Positions 9,387 through 18,968 of a stretch of DNA of 64,000 nucleotides are shown here, one piece after another. The position numbers and the translations under genes were made by a program. A model generated the notes under the pieces. That model ran no database searches. It had not been told where the DNA came from and saw nothing but the letters and a program-made list of their open reading frames with translations. Source of the DNA: Methylotenera mobilis 13 (GTDB lineage Bacteria > Pseudomonadota > Gammaproteobacteria > Burkholderiales > Methylophilaceae); the NCBI RefSeq assembly GCF_000384255.1, contig NZ_KB913035.1, forward strand, positions 310,001 to 374,000, read 5' to 3'. The stretch's first letter is position 1. The number at the start of each line of letters is the position of its first letter.

Positions 9387-9914
9387 TCAAGTTGATGACG
9401 CCGAATCAATTTTTTCTGAGCTATTATTAAGTAACTGATGAGTAATCAGTCCATTTACTACGCCAAAAAACAATGCTGCTAGTGCAAAAATTGGGATTAA
9501 ATAAGCAACGCTGGCATGTGGAATCAGCCATAGCCTTACAATCATTAGCTGTCCTGCAATGTGTGCAAAAGCCGCTATCATGCTTAATGATACCGCACCA
9601 AAGTACTTTCTTGGTAAGTGCATACTAAGCCACAACACACCTAAACTAAATAGTGCGCCGGCTAGACTCAGTATGAAAGTTGGCGATAGAAATTGACCTA
9701 ACAATAAACTGCTGGCAAACACACGGAGTATGCTTACCCAAGCGGCACTCGTAAAGTTGTATTTATATAGTACATATAAAGTCACAATGTTTGCGATACC
9801 TGGCTTAACGCCTGGTAAAGGGGATGGAATCAGTGCTTCTAACATATGTAGCGCAATAGCAAATGCTGCAAGTTTGGCTATTCTGTGATCATCGAGGGTA
9901 GTGTTAATCTGCAT
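9387..9914 (-). CDS. Gx transporter family (HepPP synthase component I-like) membrane protein
   Basis: A 175-residue membrane protein with about five hydrophobic segments and the signature EALIPSPLPGVKPGIANIVT near the N-terminus. This is diagnostic of the Gx_transp / heptaprenyl diphosphate synthase component I family. Despite the old name, the family looks like a small-molecule transporter component resembling an ECF substrate-binding subunit. In many genomes it sits beside ApbE and a NusG-II protein, exactly as here. The substrate cannot be read from sequence, and a flavin or quinone-related cargo is only a guess from context. Confidence 0.78.
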   Translation of the reverse strand: MQINTTLDDHRIAKLAAFAIALHMLEALIPSPLPGVKPGIANIVTLYVLYKYNFTSAAWVSILRVFASSLLLGQFLSPTFILSLAGALFSLGVLWLSMHLPRKYFGAVSLSMIAAFAHIAGQLMIVRLWLIPHASVAYLIPIFALAALFFGVVNGLITHQLLNNSSEKIDSASST

Positions 9915-9952
9915 TTAATCGTATATGTATGATTGATTGCGCTATTTTTACA

Positions 9953-10351
9953 CTAATAGTTAAGTGAGTCGTAGTGTTTTGTTTCGCCAACTAGTTCTAA
10001 ACTTAGTTGGTTCGGTAAGCAAATAGCAGCCTGACCTGATCGTGATAACCAGCCTTGGTGCACACAGTATTGATTATGGCATGGGGATTGGGCAAATCTG
10101 GCTTTGCCGTTCATGATACTGATTGTGGCGTTGCCTATCGTTCCTTTGACATGAATATCACGTTGTTGATTAAGGCTGTAGGTGCCATAAACGGTATCAC
10201 CTAGGCGGATTTGAACTGTGGTCGCATGCTCATGTGACCACAGTTGTTGGAACAGAACGATGATCAACATGCTGCTGGCAACAAATATGAGCCAATCACC
10301 AATGAGCATGGCACTTGTTATCGCTTTAATGTTGCGTAGTAGTTTGAACAT
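9953..10351 (-). CDS. NusG domain II-containing membrane-anchored protein
   Basis: A small protein of about 132 residues with one N-terminal transmembrane helix (WLIFVASSMLIIVLFQQL) and an extracytoplasmic NusG-II fold. The pattern C-H-x-x-x-C-x-x-x-G-W and a third Cys in AAICLPNQLSLEL is typical of this family. It is not the transcription factor NusG. An in-frame start at 10414 exists, but the ATG at 10351 has AAGAAG at a 7-base spacing and keeps the overlap with apbE to 26 bases. The family travels with ApbE and Gx-type proteins, so a role in an envelope flavin or redox system is inferred. Confidence 0.78.
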   Translation of the reverse strand: MFKLLRNIKAITSAMLIGDWLIFVASSMLIIVLFQQLWSHEHATTVQIRLGDTVYGTYSLNQQRDIHVKGTIGNATISIMNGKARFAQSPCHNQYCVHQGWLSRSGQAAICLPNQLSLELVGETKHYDSLNY

Positions 10352-11429
10352 ACGCATGCTTCTTAAAATCTTGATCCAGCCAAGTGAGTTTATTTTGCAT
10401 TTCCTTGGTGACAAATACTTGAGATGATTGATTAATCACCATAAAGTGATTAATACCCATCGCAGTAGCGATTTTTGATTTGCTTTCAGCAGGCTCAATA
10501 AAAATGGGTTTTGATGCAACATCAGAAAGTACGCCAGCTTGCGAATGATATGGTGCTTGCGGAGGAATTAGTACTGTTACTGCTTGCGTATGTTGGACTG
10601 GATAACCTGTGCGCGGATCAATGATGTGACAATAGCGTTTACCATCTAACATGAAGTAGCGCTGATAATCACCAGACGTACCAATTGCCCAGCCATCAAG
10701 TAAATCAAGTGTGGCAATCGCAGAAGGTTTACGCGGATGTTGTATCCCTACCCGCCAAGGCTTATCTCCATGCTGACCAAGTGCAATGATATTGCCGCCT
10801 ATGTTAATGAGTGCATGCTTCACATATTGCTTGCGCAGATAGCGTACTGCTCTATCTAAGGCATAGCCTTTTGCATAGCCGCCTAAATCAAGCTTAACAC
10901 TACTATTTGTGCTGTAAGCAGAATTATTCGTCACAACAATATCATCCATACTAGGGTTTGCACTGACTAAGGCGCTGATTTTCTTATCATCGACACTGGT
11001 TGCGGCAAACTCATCTGCCTGAAACCCCCATGTGCCGATTAAATGGCCAATGGTTGGATTGAACAAGCCATTCGATTGTTTTGATAGTTTTGTGGCATCT
11101 TGCAGAACTTCTATCATGAGTGGGCTGATGTTTAATGGCTTGTTTTGGGAGGCGAATGCTAAGTTGAGCGCGCCTAACTCACTGACTTGGTTTTCAGAAA
11201 CGGGCTTCCATGCGTGTAACTGATGATGCAAGTGCTGAAAATCTTGCAAGATTTCATTTGAAAGAGACTTAGCACGCTCTTCTGGTTCACCATAAATACT
11301 GATATCAACCAGCGTGCCAAATACGAAGCTTTGGCTGTGGTAGAGCGGCGGTTTTTGATAAACAATGAATCCTAATATTGCAATGCAGCATATCGCTACA
11401 GTCAATACGGTGCTCAACCCTTTACGCAT
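10326..11429 (-). CDS. apbE: FAD:protein FMN transferase ApbE
   Basis: A 367-residue protein with an N-terminal signal or anchor sequence (about residues 5-23) and the ApbE fold. Visible motifs are LDLGGYAKGYALDRAV, INIGGNIIALG, GTSGDYQRYF and HIIDPRTGYP. ApbE covalently attaches FMN from FAD to Thr or Ser of target proteins such as NqrC and RnfG, outside the cytoplasm. No target with an FMN-binding domain is visible in the window. The ATG abuts the gshB stop with no gap, so the two are co-transcribed and probably coupled. NusG-II and Gx-family genes follow. Confidence 0.9.
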   Translation of the reverse strand: MRKGLSTVLTVAICCIAILGFIVYQKPPLYHSQSFVFGTLVDISIYGEPEERAKSLSNEILQDFQHLHHQLHAWKPVSENQVSELGALNLAFASQNKPLNISPLMIEVLQDATKLSKQSNGLFNPTIGHLIGTWGFQADEFAATSVDDKKISALVSANPSMDDIVVTNNSAYSTNSSVKLDLGGYAKGYALDRAVRYLRKQYVKHALINIGGNIIALGQHGDKPWRVGIQHPRKPSAIATLDLLDGWAIGTSGDYQRYFMLDGKRYCHIIDPRTGYPVQHTQAVTVLIPPQAPYHSQAGVLSDVASKPIFIEPAESKSKIATAMGINHFMVINQSSQVFVTKEMQNKLTWLDQDFKKHAYVQTTTQH

Positions 11430-12365
11430 TTATTGGAGCTGTTGTTGCTCTAAAGCATTGATAAAGAGGCTGGCTGGATTGCAATCGGTTTGGTTTGCAA
11501 TTTCGACCATACCAGTAGGGCTTGTTACGTTAATTTCTGTCAGGTGCTCACCAATGACGTCTAAACCCACTAAAAACAGACCTTCTTGCTTCAGTACTTT
11601 TCCTACAGTCATTGCAATGTCACGGTCTCGACTAGTGAGCGGCTGAGCCACACCAGTACCTCCTGCGGCTAAGTTGCCGCGCGTTTCGCCAGCCATTGGA
11701 ATCCTTGCAAGTGCATATGGTAATGGTTCACCATCAATCACAATAATACGCTTATCGCCTTGCACGATAGCTGGTAGATAACGTTGCGCCATGATAGTGC
11801 GGGTACCAAACTCGGTAATGGTTTCCAATATCACACTGATGTTAGGGTCTTGCAGCGTGAGCCTGAAAATACTGCTACCGCCCATGCCATCTAAAGGTTT
11901 CACTACAATATCTTCATGTTTCTTTAGAAAATCACGAATGAATGTTTGATTGGAAGTGACTAAAAACTCAGGTGCAAATTGCGGGAACCGTGTGACTGAG
12001 AGCTTTTCATTCCAACCGCGGATCGTCACGGGGTTGTTCAATACGCGAGCGCCCTGATTAGCTGCTATTTCAAGTAAGTAGGTGCTGTAAAGATACTCGT
12101 TATCAAAAGGAGGATCTTTGCGCATGATAATCGCATCAAAATCACAGGGGGCGAACTCTGCTTTCTCAGAAGTGATATAGTTTTTTTCAGTAAAGTTAAA
12201 CTTCTGTACATTAATTCTAGCTTGTTCGCCACGCAGAAAAATATCATGTTGCAAGCTCACAAATAGCTCATGACCACGCTGACTAGCCTCTCGCATAATG
12301 GCGAGGCTAGTGTCTTTGTAGCTTTTTAAGCTTTCAAGCGGATCCAGAATAAATACTAGTTTCAT
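11430..12365 (-). CDS. gshB: Glutathione synthetase
   Basis: A 311-residue ATP-grasp enzyme joining gamma-glutamylcysteine and glycine to make glutathione. The N-terminal segment KLVFILDPLESLKSYKDTS, the glycine-rich ATP loop KPLDGMGGSSIFRL and the C-terminal NVTSPTGMVEI match GshB of E. coli in order and length. It follows the ligase gene by 9 bases, forming a two-gene glutathione operon that runs on into apbE. Confidence 0.95.
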   Translation of the reverse strand: MKLVFILDPLESLKSYKDTSLAIMREASQRGHELFVSLQHDIFLRGEQARINVQKFNFTEKNYITSEKAEFAPCDFDAIIMRKDPPFDNEYLYSTYLLEIAANQGARVLNNPVTIRGWNEKLSVTRFPQFAPEFLVTSNQTFIRDFLKKHEDIVVKPLDGMGGSSIFRLTLQDPNISVILETITEFGTRTIMAQRYLPAIVQGDKRIIVIDGEPLPYALARIPMAGETRGNLAAGGTGVAQPLTSRDRDIAMTVGKVLKQEGLFLVGLDVIGEHLTEINVTSPTGMVEIANQTDCNPASLFINALEQQQLQ

Positions 12366-12374
12366 GTACAGACT

Positions 12375-13685
12375 TTATTGATTTAAAGGGTCTTGTTCTT
12401 GCAACTCAATTGCAGCAGCCAGTAACGCTAAACGTGCGACTACACCATACGCATAAAAGCGGTTAGGGGTGGCATCTGGCGCGCCTGCACAGTCAGGTAG
12501 CGTGCAAGGTTTTTCAAAAGCCAACGGCACAAAGTGTGAGCCTGGCGCATTCAGATTTTCATCTACGCCTCTACCAGTGTGTACACGGTAAAAACCGCCA
12601 ATCACAAAGTGATCCATCATATAGACTACTGGTTCTGCAACCGCATCATTAATGCTCTCAAACGTGTAAACACCCTCTTGAATAATCACTTCAGTGACTT
12701 CTAAGCCTTCCTTAATCACTGACATTTTGTTACGTGCCTTGCGGTTTAGGCCACGTACGTCATCAGGGGATTTGACAGTCATAATACCCATGCCATAGGT
12801 GCCGGCATTGGCTTTTACAATCACAAATGGCTCTTGGGATACGCCGTATTCTGCGTATTTAATTTTAATCTTTTCAAGCAATGATTCAACTTTAGCAGCG
12901 AGGCAGTCTTCGCCAGTGCGGTCATTAAAGTCAATTTCGCCACATGTTTCAAAATATGGATTAAGCAACCATTCATCTATACCTAGCAATGCCGAGAACT
13001 CATGTGCAACACGGTTATAAGCAGCAAAGTGTTGTGATTTTTTGCGTGTACTCCAGCCTGCGTATAGCGGCGGAATTAAATCTTGTTCTAAATCTTTAAG
13101 AATGTCAGGAATGCCACCGGATAAATCATTATTAAGCAAAATTGCACAGCTATCAAATGCGGTAAGATTGGTAGTGCCTAATTTGGATGCTGGCAACTTG
13201 ATGCGGTTGCCTTCGCGTACCACAGGTTCTAACAATAGCGGCTGACCATCATGTGTTTCTAGTAAGGTAGGTTCGGTGATTTCTGGTGAGATTGAGCCGA
13301 CTCTTACGTCCATGCCTGCTTGTTTTAAGATATTTGCAAGCTCAACTACGTTGCGCAGGTAATAAGTATTGCGGGTGTGATTCTCGGGAATGATAAGTAA
13401 GCGGCTTGCCTCTGGGCAAACCTTTTCTACCGCGACCATGGCTGCCTGCACACATAAATGCAAAAATTCTGGATTAAGGTTGTTAAAGCCACCTGGAAAT
13501 AAATTCGTATCAACAGGTGCTAATTTGAAACCAGCGTTGCGTAAATCAACAGACGCATAGAATGGCGCCGCATGGTCTAACCATTTTGTACGAAACCAAT
13601 GCTCAATTCTTGGCATGGCATCCAGCATGCTTTTTTCAAGTGATAAAAGTGGGCCATTGAGAGCTGTTGTTAAATGCGGAACCAT
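12375..13685 (-). CDS. gshA: Glutamate-cysteine ligase, proteobacterial PF08886 type
   Basis: A 436-residue protein of the GshA family found in beta- and some other proteobacteria, unrelated in sequence to E. coli GshA. Recognisable segments are PVDTNLFPGGFNNLN, LLIIPENHTRNTYYL, EPFVIVKANAGTYGMGIM and MMDHFVIGGFYRVHTG. It catalyses the first, rate-limiting step of glutathione synthesis, forming gamma-glutamylcysteine with ATP. It heads the operon, with gshB 9 bases downstream. AAGGAAAA lies just upstream of the ATG. Confidence 0.93.
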   Translation of the reverse strand: MVPHLTTALNGPLLSLEKSMLDAMPRIEHWFRTKWLDHAAPFYASVDLRNAGFKLAPVDTNLFPGGFNNLNPEFLHLCVQAAMVAVEKVCPEASRLLIIPENHTRNTYYLRNVVELANILKQAGMDVRVGSISPEITEPTLLETHDGQPLLLEPVVREGNRIKLPASKLGTTNLTAFDSCAILLNNDLSGGIPDILKDLEQDLIPPLYAGWSTRKKSQHFAAYNRVAHEFSALLGIDEWLLNPYFETCGEIDFNDRTGEDCLAAKVESLLEKIKIKYAEYGVSQEPFVIVKANAGTYGMGIMTVKSPDDVRGLNRKARNKMSVIKEGLEVTEVIIQEGVYTFESINDAVAEPVVYMMDHFVIGGFYRVHTGRGVDENLNAPGSHFVPLAFEKPCTLPDCAGAPDATPNRFYAYGVVARLALLAAAIELQEQDPLNQ

Positions 13686-13749
13686 ATTTTCCTTTTTTAA
13701 ACTTTAACGCGGTTAGTTAGGGTAATCGCTATGCCAATACAGTGCCGTT

Positions 13750-14718
13750 TTAAGTAATCACTTGGTGAGCCTGTGCATCAGCATGGTAGCTACTTCTTAC
13801 CATGGGGCCACTGGCTGTATTATTAAAGCCCATCGCGTCTGCTTTTTGTTTTAAAGATTCAAAAATATGAGGTTCAACATAACGCATCACTGGTAAATGA
13901 TGCACGCTAGGCTGTAAATATTGCCCCAGTGTCAGCATGCTGACATGATGCGCGCGTAAGTCTTGCATCACTGCTAGAATTTCCTCATCAGTTTCACCCA
14001 AACCTAACATCAAGCCTGATTTGGTAGGAATATGTGGATACATTTCACTAAATACTTTTAATAAGTTTAATGAGTTTTGATAGTCAGAGCCTGGTCTTGC
14101 TTGTTTGTATAGTCTTGGTATCGTTTCAAGGTTGTGATTCATCACATCAGGCGGCGCCTTGCGAAGAATTTCAAGTGCAATATCTAAGCGACCACGAAAA
14201 TCTGGGACTAATATTTCAATTCTGATATTGGGTGAGTGTGCACGTACCGCTTGGATACAATCAACAAAATGTTGTGCGCCACCATCCAGCAAATCGTCAC
14301 GATCTACGCTGGTAATGACGACATAATTGAGTCGCATCTGTGCAATCGTTCTCGCTAGATTTTCTGGTTCATTCACATCTGGAGGTAGCGGTTTGCCGTG
14401 TGCGACATCGCAAAATGGACAGCGACGTGTGCAAATATCGCCCAGAATCATAAAGGTTGCGGTACCACTACTAAAGCATTCACCAATGTTAGGACAGCTG
14501 GCTTCCTCACAAACGGTATGCAGATTATTCTCACGCAATACACGCTTGATCTCTTGATACCGTGCGCCATCAGGTGCTTTCATGCGTATCCAGTCAGGTT
14601 TGCGCTGAATTGGCTGCGGAATGATTTTAATGGGAATGCGCGACGTCTTTGCCGCGTCAATTTCTTTTACCCCAGCAACTTTTGGTGTGGGCGTTTTATT
14701 AGGGGTTACGTTCGTCAT
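13750..14718 (-). CDS. lipA: Lipoyl synthase
   Basis: A 322-residue radical SAM enzyme that inserts two sulfurs into protein-bound octanoyl groups. The auxiliary-cluster cysteines are C70, C75 and C81 ([12 protein letters not shown]), and the radical-SAM cluster cysteines are C96, C100 and C103 (CTRRCPFCD). The C-terminal RSSYHAD serine motif is present. Its start overlaps lipB by 20 bases. This is the last gene of the long leftward cell-wall and lipoylation run, as in E. coli, where ybeD, lipB and lipA are also adjacent. Confidence 0.96.
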   Translation of the reverse strand: MTNVTPNKTPTPKVAGVKEIDAAKTSRIPIKIIPQPIQRKPDWIRMKAPDGARYQEIKRVLRENNLHTVCEEASCPNIGECFSSGTATFMILGDICTRRCPFCDVAHGKPLPPDVNEPENLARTIAQMRLNYVVITSVDRDDLLDGGAQHFVDCIQAVRAHSPNIRIEILVPDFRGRLDIALEILRKAPPDVMNHNLETIPRLYKQARPGSDYQNSLNLLKVFSEMYPHIPTKSGLMLGLGETDEEILAVMQDLRAHHVSMLTLGQYLQPSVHHLPVMRYVEPHIFESLKQKADAMGFNNTASGPMVRSSYHADAQAHQVIT

Positions 14719-15349
14719 GCAAATGCTCTAGTTTGCTGGTAAGCATTTTTACAAGTTGCTCACCAATGGTTTGTATATTGGCATCAATGCCCAAGTCTTT
14801 AGTTTGTGTCACTGCAAGCCCTTTGTAGCCACAAGGGTCAATCGCGCTAAATGGCCTTAAATCCATGTCTATATTAAGGCTTAGGCCGTGATAGCAACAA
14901 TTGTTTTTAACACGTAGCCCTAATGAGGCTATTTTTGCCTCGTCTGAGTTAGCTAAGCTTACATAAACGCCAGGCGCATCTTTTTTTGCTACTGCGTTTA
15001 CTTTGTATTGGGCCAGTAATTCTATCACTGTATTTTCTAGCAAGCTGACTAAACTACGTATATTAAGATTGCGTCTTGATAGGTCTAATAACACGTAAAG
15101 GATGACCTGCCCAGGTCCATGATAGGTGATTTTGCCACCACGGTCCGTATTCACGATGGCAATATCATCACGGGAAGGTGGTGCGACCTGTTTACGGTTG
15201 AGTCCTAGTGAGTAAACAGGAGGGTGTTCAGTGAGCCATATTTCATCGGCTGAATCTAACCCTCTAGCTGTTGTGAATTGTTGCATCGCCTCGCATGTTG
15301 CTTCAAATGAGGTAACGCCTAAATTTCTAACAATGATATTGTTTAACAT
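14699..15349 (-). CDS. lipB: Octanoyl-ACP:protein octanoyltransferase
   Basis: A 216-residue transferase moving octanoate from acyl carrier protein to E2/GcvH domains, the step before LipA. Conserved elements are [11 protein letters not shown], the catalytic lysine in [12 protein letters not shown] and the acyl-thioester cysteine in [13 protein letters not shown] codon directly precedes the ATG, and the ATG at 15349 is chosen. The 3-prime end overlaps lipA, showing coupling. Confidence 0.95.
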   Translation of the reverse strand: MLNNIIVRNLGVTSFEATCEAMQQFTTARGLDSADEIWLTEHPPVYSLGLNRKQVAPPSRDDIAIVNTDRGGKITYHGPGQVILYVLLDLSRRNLNIRSLVSLLENTVIELLAQYKVNAVAKKDAPGVYVSLANSDEAKIASLGLRVKNNCCYHGLSLNIDMDLRPFSAIDPCGYKGLAVTQTKDLGIDANIQTIGEQLVKMLTSKLEHLHDERNP

Positions 15350-15367
15350 CACTAATGGATGAGTAAC

Positions 15368-15649
15368 TTAAAGCGTGTACTTCACTAATGGGTGTGATGT
15401 TAACAAGCGATAAACATCATCAAGCTGGGCCTGCGAAACGACATCAACAGAGCATGTCAAACTGATATATTTACCATTAGAACTTGCACGCATTTCGATA
15501 TGTTCAGCATTAAAGCTTGGCACAATCGTTTGAATCAAGCTAATAATCGTCGTCGAGAATATTTCTTGTGTTTCCCCCATCACCTTAATAGGAAATCGAC
15601 AGGGGAACTCGATGAGTGGTGGTGTTACTTGTGGGTCGATATCAGTCAT
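15368..15649 (-). CDS. ybeD: DUF493 family protein (YbeD-like)
   Basis: A 93-residue ACT-like small protein with IEFPCRFPIKVMG near the N-terminus and the SSNGKYISLTCSV strand, matching the YbeD/DUF493 family in length and pattern. E. coli ybeD lies between dacA and lipB exactly as here. The fold resembles allosteric regulatory domains, but the function is not established. Confidence 0.88.
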   Translation of the reverse strand: MTDIDPQVTPPLIEFPCRFPIKVMGETQEIFSTTIISLIQTIVPSFNAEHIEMRASSNGKYISLTCSVDVVSQAQLDDVYRLLTSHPLVKYTL

Positions 15650-15677
15650 CTTAATTGCGTTTAATTTTGTTAGGTTG

Positions 15678-16856
15678 TTATTGCATCATTAATTTAATAG
15701 AGTCCCAAGCCCGACCAAATAAGCCTGCTGCAGCGACTGACTTATTTGCAATTAATGCACGTTCGCTGATGGTTCTGCCATTGAGTACAAATTTAACTTG
15801 GCCAATCACTTGACCTTTTTTGATTGGGGCAATTAGTGGCTGTGTACTTGAAACAATCGCTTTAACATTGGCGTACTCACCTTTTGGCAGCGTCAAGTAA
15901 AGGTCGCTTGCTACGGTTGATGAGATTTCATTTGCATCGCCTTTCCAAACTTTAAGCTTACTCACCGCTTGGTTTTGTTTGTATACCAAAGTTGAGTCAA
16001 AGAATTGAAATCCATAGTTCAATAGTTTTTGGCTTTCAGTGGCACGCGCTGTGTCAGTCGGAGCACCTAGAATGACTGAAATATGACGTGTGTTGTCGCG
16101 TTTTGCCGTAGAAATTAAACAATAACCTGCAGACTCGGTATGGCCGGTTTTCATGCCATCTACGTTAGGGTCTAGCCATAAAAGACGGTTGCGGTTTGCT
16201 TGTTTAATATTGTTGTAGGTATATTCTTTAACAGAGTACAGGCGTTTGTATTCTTCTGGAAAGTCGCGAATTAGTGCCATGGCTAAGGTCGCTAGATCTT
16301 CTGCAGTGGTGTAATGTTGTGGGTCTGGTAAGCCAGTAGCATTCATGTAATGCGTGCTCTTCATCCCTAAACGTTGCGCCTCTTTGTTCATCATTTGCGC
16401 AAACTGTTGCTCTGTACTCGCAATTCCTTCGGCCAGCGTAATTGATGCATCATTACCTGAAACAATAATCATGCCATGTAGAAGTTCATCAACAGTGGCA
16501 GGTTTATTAGGCTCGATAAACATTTTTGAGCCTTCAGTTTTCCAAGCATGTTCGCTTACAGGTAGCGTTTGGTTTAGTTGTAAATGGCCGTTTTTAACTG
16601 CTTTAAATACGAGGTAGGCAGTCATGATCTTTGTGAGTGAAGCTGGCTCTACACGCATGCTCGCATTGTGTTGTGCAACCACATGCCCATTATTAAAATC
16701 TTTAAGTAAGTATGCCTTGACCGCTAAACTTGGCGGTGGTGCAATCTGTGCAGCACCGGCATGTGCTAAGTTTGTGAAAGAGGTAATAGCCAAAGTAATG
16801 GCTAAAGAAGAGTTGGTAATAATGCGCGTTAAGCTGTATTTTTTGATGATATGCAT
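15678..16856 (-). CDS. dacC: D-alanyl-D-alanine carboxypeptidase (PBP5/6 type)
   Basis: A low-molecular-mass penicillin-binding protein of about 392 residues that trims the terminal D-Ala from peptidoglycan stems. It has a signal peptide ending near AHAGA. The active-site triads are SLTK (about residues 73-76), SGN (about 133-135) and KTG in DGMKTGHTESAGYC (about 236-238), followed by the PBP5 C-terminal beta domain and an amphipathic tail (LFGRAWDSIKLMMQ). The ATG at 16856 is preferred over an in-frame TTG three codons upstream. It could also be called dacA. It follows rlpA by about 18 bases. Confidence 0.93.
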   Translation of the reverse strand: MHIIKKYSLTRIITNSSLAITLAITSFTNLAHAGAAQIAPPPSLAVKAYLLKDFNNGHVVAQHNASMRVEPASLTKIMTAYLVFKAVKNGHLQLNQTLPVSEHAWKTEGSKMFIEPNKPATVDELLHGMIIVSGNDASITLAEGIASTEQQFAQMMNKEAQRLGMKSTHYMNATGLPDPQHYTTAEDLATLAMALIRDFPEEYKRLYSVKEYTYNNIKQANRNRLLWLDPNVDGMKTGHTESAGYCLISTAKRDNTRHISVILGAPTDTARATESQKLLNYGFQFFDSTLVYKQNQAVSKLKVWKGDANEISSTVASDLYLTLPKGEYANVKAIVSSTQPLIAPIKKGQVIGQVKFVLNGRTISERALIANKSVAAAGLFGRAWDSIKLMMQ

Positions 16857-16874
16857 GAGATTCAATGGTTGGGT

Positions 16875-17846
16875 TTACTGATTGGTAACAATGGCTGATA
16901 TATTTAGCTGGCTTCGTACTTTGTTTGCATGAATGTCTGCTTCTCTTTTACTTGAAAAAGGACCTAATTTGACACGATGCAAACCATTATTATACACGTT
17001 AGTGACGGCTGCATCGCCCGCAAGGTCTAGGTCCATAATTTTCTTTTGTAACAATTCACCATTGGCTTCACTCTTAAAAGCACCTGCTTGTACGTAATAG
17101 CCCGAGGGCGATATTGCTTTACTGGGCGCTGATTGGGATATCAACGTGTTATTAGTATTGCTTGAGCTTATTAATTCAGTTGTTTGAGCTGTGCTAGTGC
17201 TGGATGGTTCTACAGCTGCAACATTCGTCTTAGCGGCAATACTTAAAGCTTCTGGGCTGGTATCAATCGCAGTGACCTCTACTAGCCCGCTGCCTTGGGC
17301 GACTAAACCAAGTTTATAGGCGGCCGCATAGGACAAATCAATTAAACGATCATGTTTAAAAGGGCCTCTGTCGTTGACTCTTACGACCACAGCACGTCCA
17401 TTGGTAGGATTCACTACTTTTACATAGCTAGGAATCGGTAAAGTGGTGTGTGCTGCGGACATGCCGTACATATCATAGACTTCGCCGCTAGAGGTTTTTC
17501 TACCGTGATAGCGCTTTCCATACCATGACGCAACACCTTGTTTTGAATAAGGTGCATAGGTTTTCATCGGAACATATTTTTGACCTAGAGCTTGATAGGG
17601 TTTGTTGCTACTGACGAGCGGCTTTTCTGTTCTAGGTTCGGCATCCGGAATGCTAGCAATATCAATTGAGGTGTTGTCGCCAGGGCCGTCATCAAGGTAA
17701 TAACCGCCTTTATTATTAGACTCTTTAGATTGTTTTGCTGGTGGGCTTTTGGTGTTTGTTGATTCAGGTTTTGTGCTGTTTGTACTGGCACAACCAGCTA
17801 ACAATACCAACCACAAAATAATGAAGCTTTTTTGGAAAATAACCAT
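16875..17846 (-). CDS. rlpA: Septal-ring lipoprotein RlpA (lytic transglycosylase with SPOR domain)
   Basis: A 323-residue lipoprotein with signal lipobox LLAGC. The double-psi beta barrel domain (GVASWYGKRYHGRKTSSG through VVVRVNDRGPFKHDRLIDLS) contains the catalytic Asp of NDRGPF. A low-complexity Ser/Thr linker leads to a C-terminal SPOR domain (GYYVQAGAFKSEANG, HRVKLGPFSSKREAD) that binds denuded septal glycan. The start is set by a perfect AGGAGG six bases upstream of the ATG at 17846. A TTG at 17864 would overlay that ribosome-binding site and is rejected. It lies 27 bases after rodA. Confidence 0.93.
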   Translation of the reverse strand: MVIFQKSFIILWLVLLAGCASTNSTKPESTNTKSPPAKQSKESNNKGGYYLDDGPGDNTSIDIASIPDAEPRTEKPLVSSNKPYQALGQKYVPMKTYAPYSKQGVASWYGKRYHGRKTSSGEVYDMYGMSAAHTTLPIPSYVKVVNPTNGRAVVVRVNDRGPFKHDRLIDLSYAAAYKLGLVAQGSGLVEVTAIDTSPEALSIAAKTNVAAVEPSSTSTAQTTELISSSNTNNTLISQSAPSKAISPSGYYVQAGAFKSEANGELLQKKIMDLDLAGDAAVTNVYNNGLHRVKLGPFSSKREADIHANKVRSQLNISAIVTNQ

Positions 17847-17873
17847 TGAATTCCTCCTCTGCAATACAAGTAA

Positions 17874-18968
17874 CTAGGTTGCAACGAGTTTTTTATGCGT
17901 GTGTATGCTCATCAGTATGCCAAAACCTAGGTACAGTGTCACCAGCGAGGTGCCACCATAGCTAATTAACGGCAATGGTACACCAACAACAGGTAATATG
18001 CCGCTTACCATTCCCATGTTCACGAATGCATATGAGAAAAAGTTAAGGGTAATACTACCAGCTAATAGTCTAGAAAATGTGTTTTGCGCCTGTGATGCAA
18101 TCACTAATCCACGGGCGATAATCAAGCTAAATAGAGTGAGCAGTAACATATTGCCTAAAAAGCCAAATTCTTCACTAAAGACAGCAAAAATAAAGTCCGT
18201 AGTGCGTTCTGGTAAAAAGTCGAGTTGCGTTTGCGTGCCATTGAGCCAGCCTTTGCCCGCGCCGCCGCCAGACCCAATCGCGATAATCGCCTGAATCGTA
18301 TGGTAACCAGCGCCTAATGGGTCTTGGGTGGGGTCAAACAGAATTTCAATACGTTTTCTTTGGTACTCATGCAATAACGACCAAAAAACAGGCATAAGTG
18401 CGAGTAAAGAGGCTGATGCTATTAATAGAAACCGCCAACTTAAGCCGGCCAGAAATAATACATAGAAGCCGGAAGACGCAATCAATAATGATGTGCCTAA
18501 GTCAGGTTGTTTCATAATGAGTGCGACAGGAATTGCTAGCAATACGCTACCTACCACAAAGTTGCTGGCGCTAGGTTTGCCTTCTCTACTGGCAAAATAC
18601 CAAGCGAGCATCATTGGTACGGCAATTCTCATTAATTCAGAAGGTTGAATTTGCATGAAGCCTAAATTTAGCCATCGGCGCGCACCATGACTGATGGTCC
18701 CGAATAGTGCGACACCTATCAGTAGCAATAACCCAAGGATGTAAAGTGGACGCGCCGCACGCTCCAGATTCAGCGGTGAAATGTTGGCGGCTAGCCACAT
18801 CGCACCCAGTGCCACAGCAACGTTAACGCCTTGTGCATAAATGCGTGAAAAGTCTTGGCCTGATGCACTGTAAAGAACAAATAAACTTAATAACAAAGCA
18901 AAAAACAGGCAAGCCATTAAGAATGAGTCGAAATGCTTGAATAGAAAATGAAAGATTTTGCTAATCAT
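17874..18968 (-). CDS. rodA: SEDS peptidoglycan glycosyltransferase RodA
   Basis: A 364-residue integral membrane protein with about ten helices that polymerises lipid II during elongation, in complex with PBP2. Typical SEDS elements are FGTISHGARRWLNLG, QPSELMRIAVP, LLIASSGFYVLFLAGL, PTQDPLGAGYHTIQ and the C-terminal PLPLISYGGTSLVT. Its start overlaps the mrdA end by 8 bases, the usual mrdA-rodA coupling. Confidence 0.96.
   Translation of the reverse strand: MISKIFHFLFKHFDSFLMACLFFALLLSLFVLYSASGQDFSRIYAQGVNVAVALGAMWLAANISPLNLERAARPLYILGLLLLIGVALFGTISHGARRWLNLGFMQIQPSELMRIAVPMMLAWYFASREGKPSASNFVVGSVLLAIPVALIMKQPDLGTSLLIASSGFYVLFLAGLSWRFLLIASASLLALMPVFWSLLHEYQRKRIEILFDPTQDPLGAGYHTIQAIIAIGSGGGAGKGWLNGTQTQLDFLPERTTDFIFAVFSEEFGFLGNMLLLTLFSLIIARGLVIASQAQNTFSRLLAGSITLNFFSYAFVNMGMVSGILPVVGVPLPLISYGGTSLVTLYLGFGILMSIHTHKKLVAT

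Noticed and set aside
13690-13749. Terminator between gshA and lipA
   Set aside because: The gap is T/A-rich, but I see no stable inverted repeat, so lipA transcripts may run on into gshA.
17847-17864. Upstream TTG start for rlpA
   Set aside because: The added codons coincide with the AGGAGG ribosome-binding site of the ATG at 17846, so this stretch is leader rather than coding.
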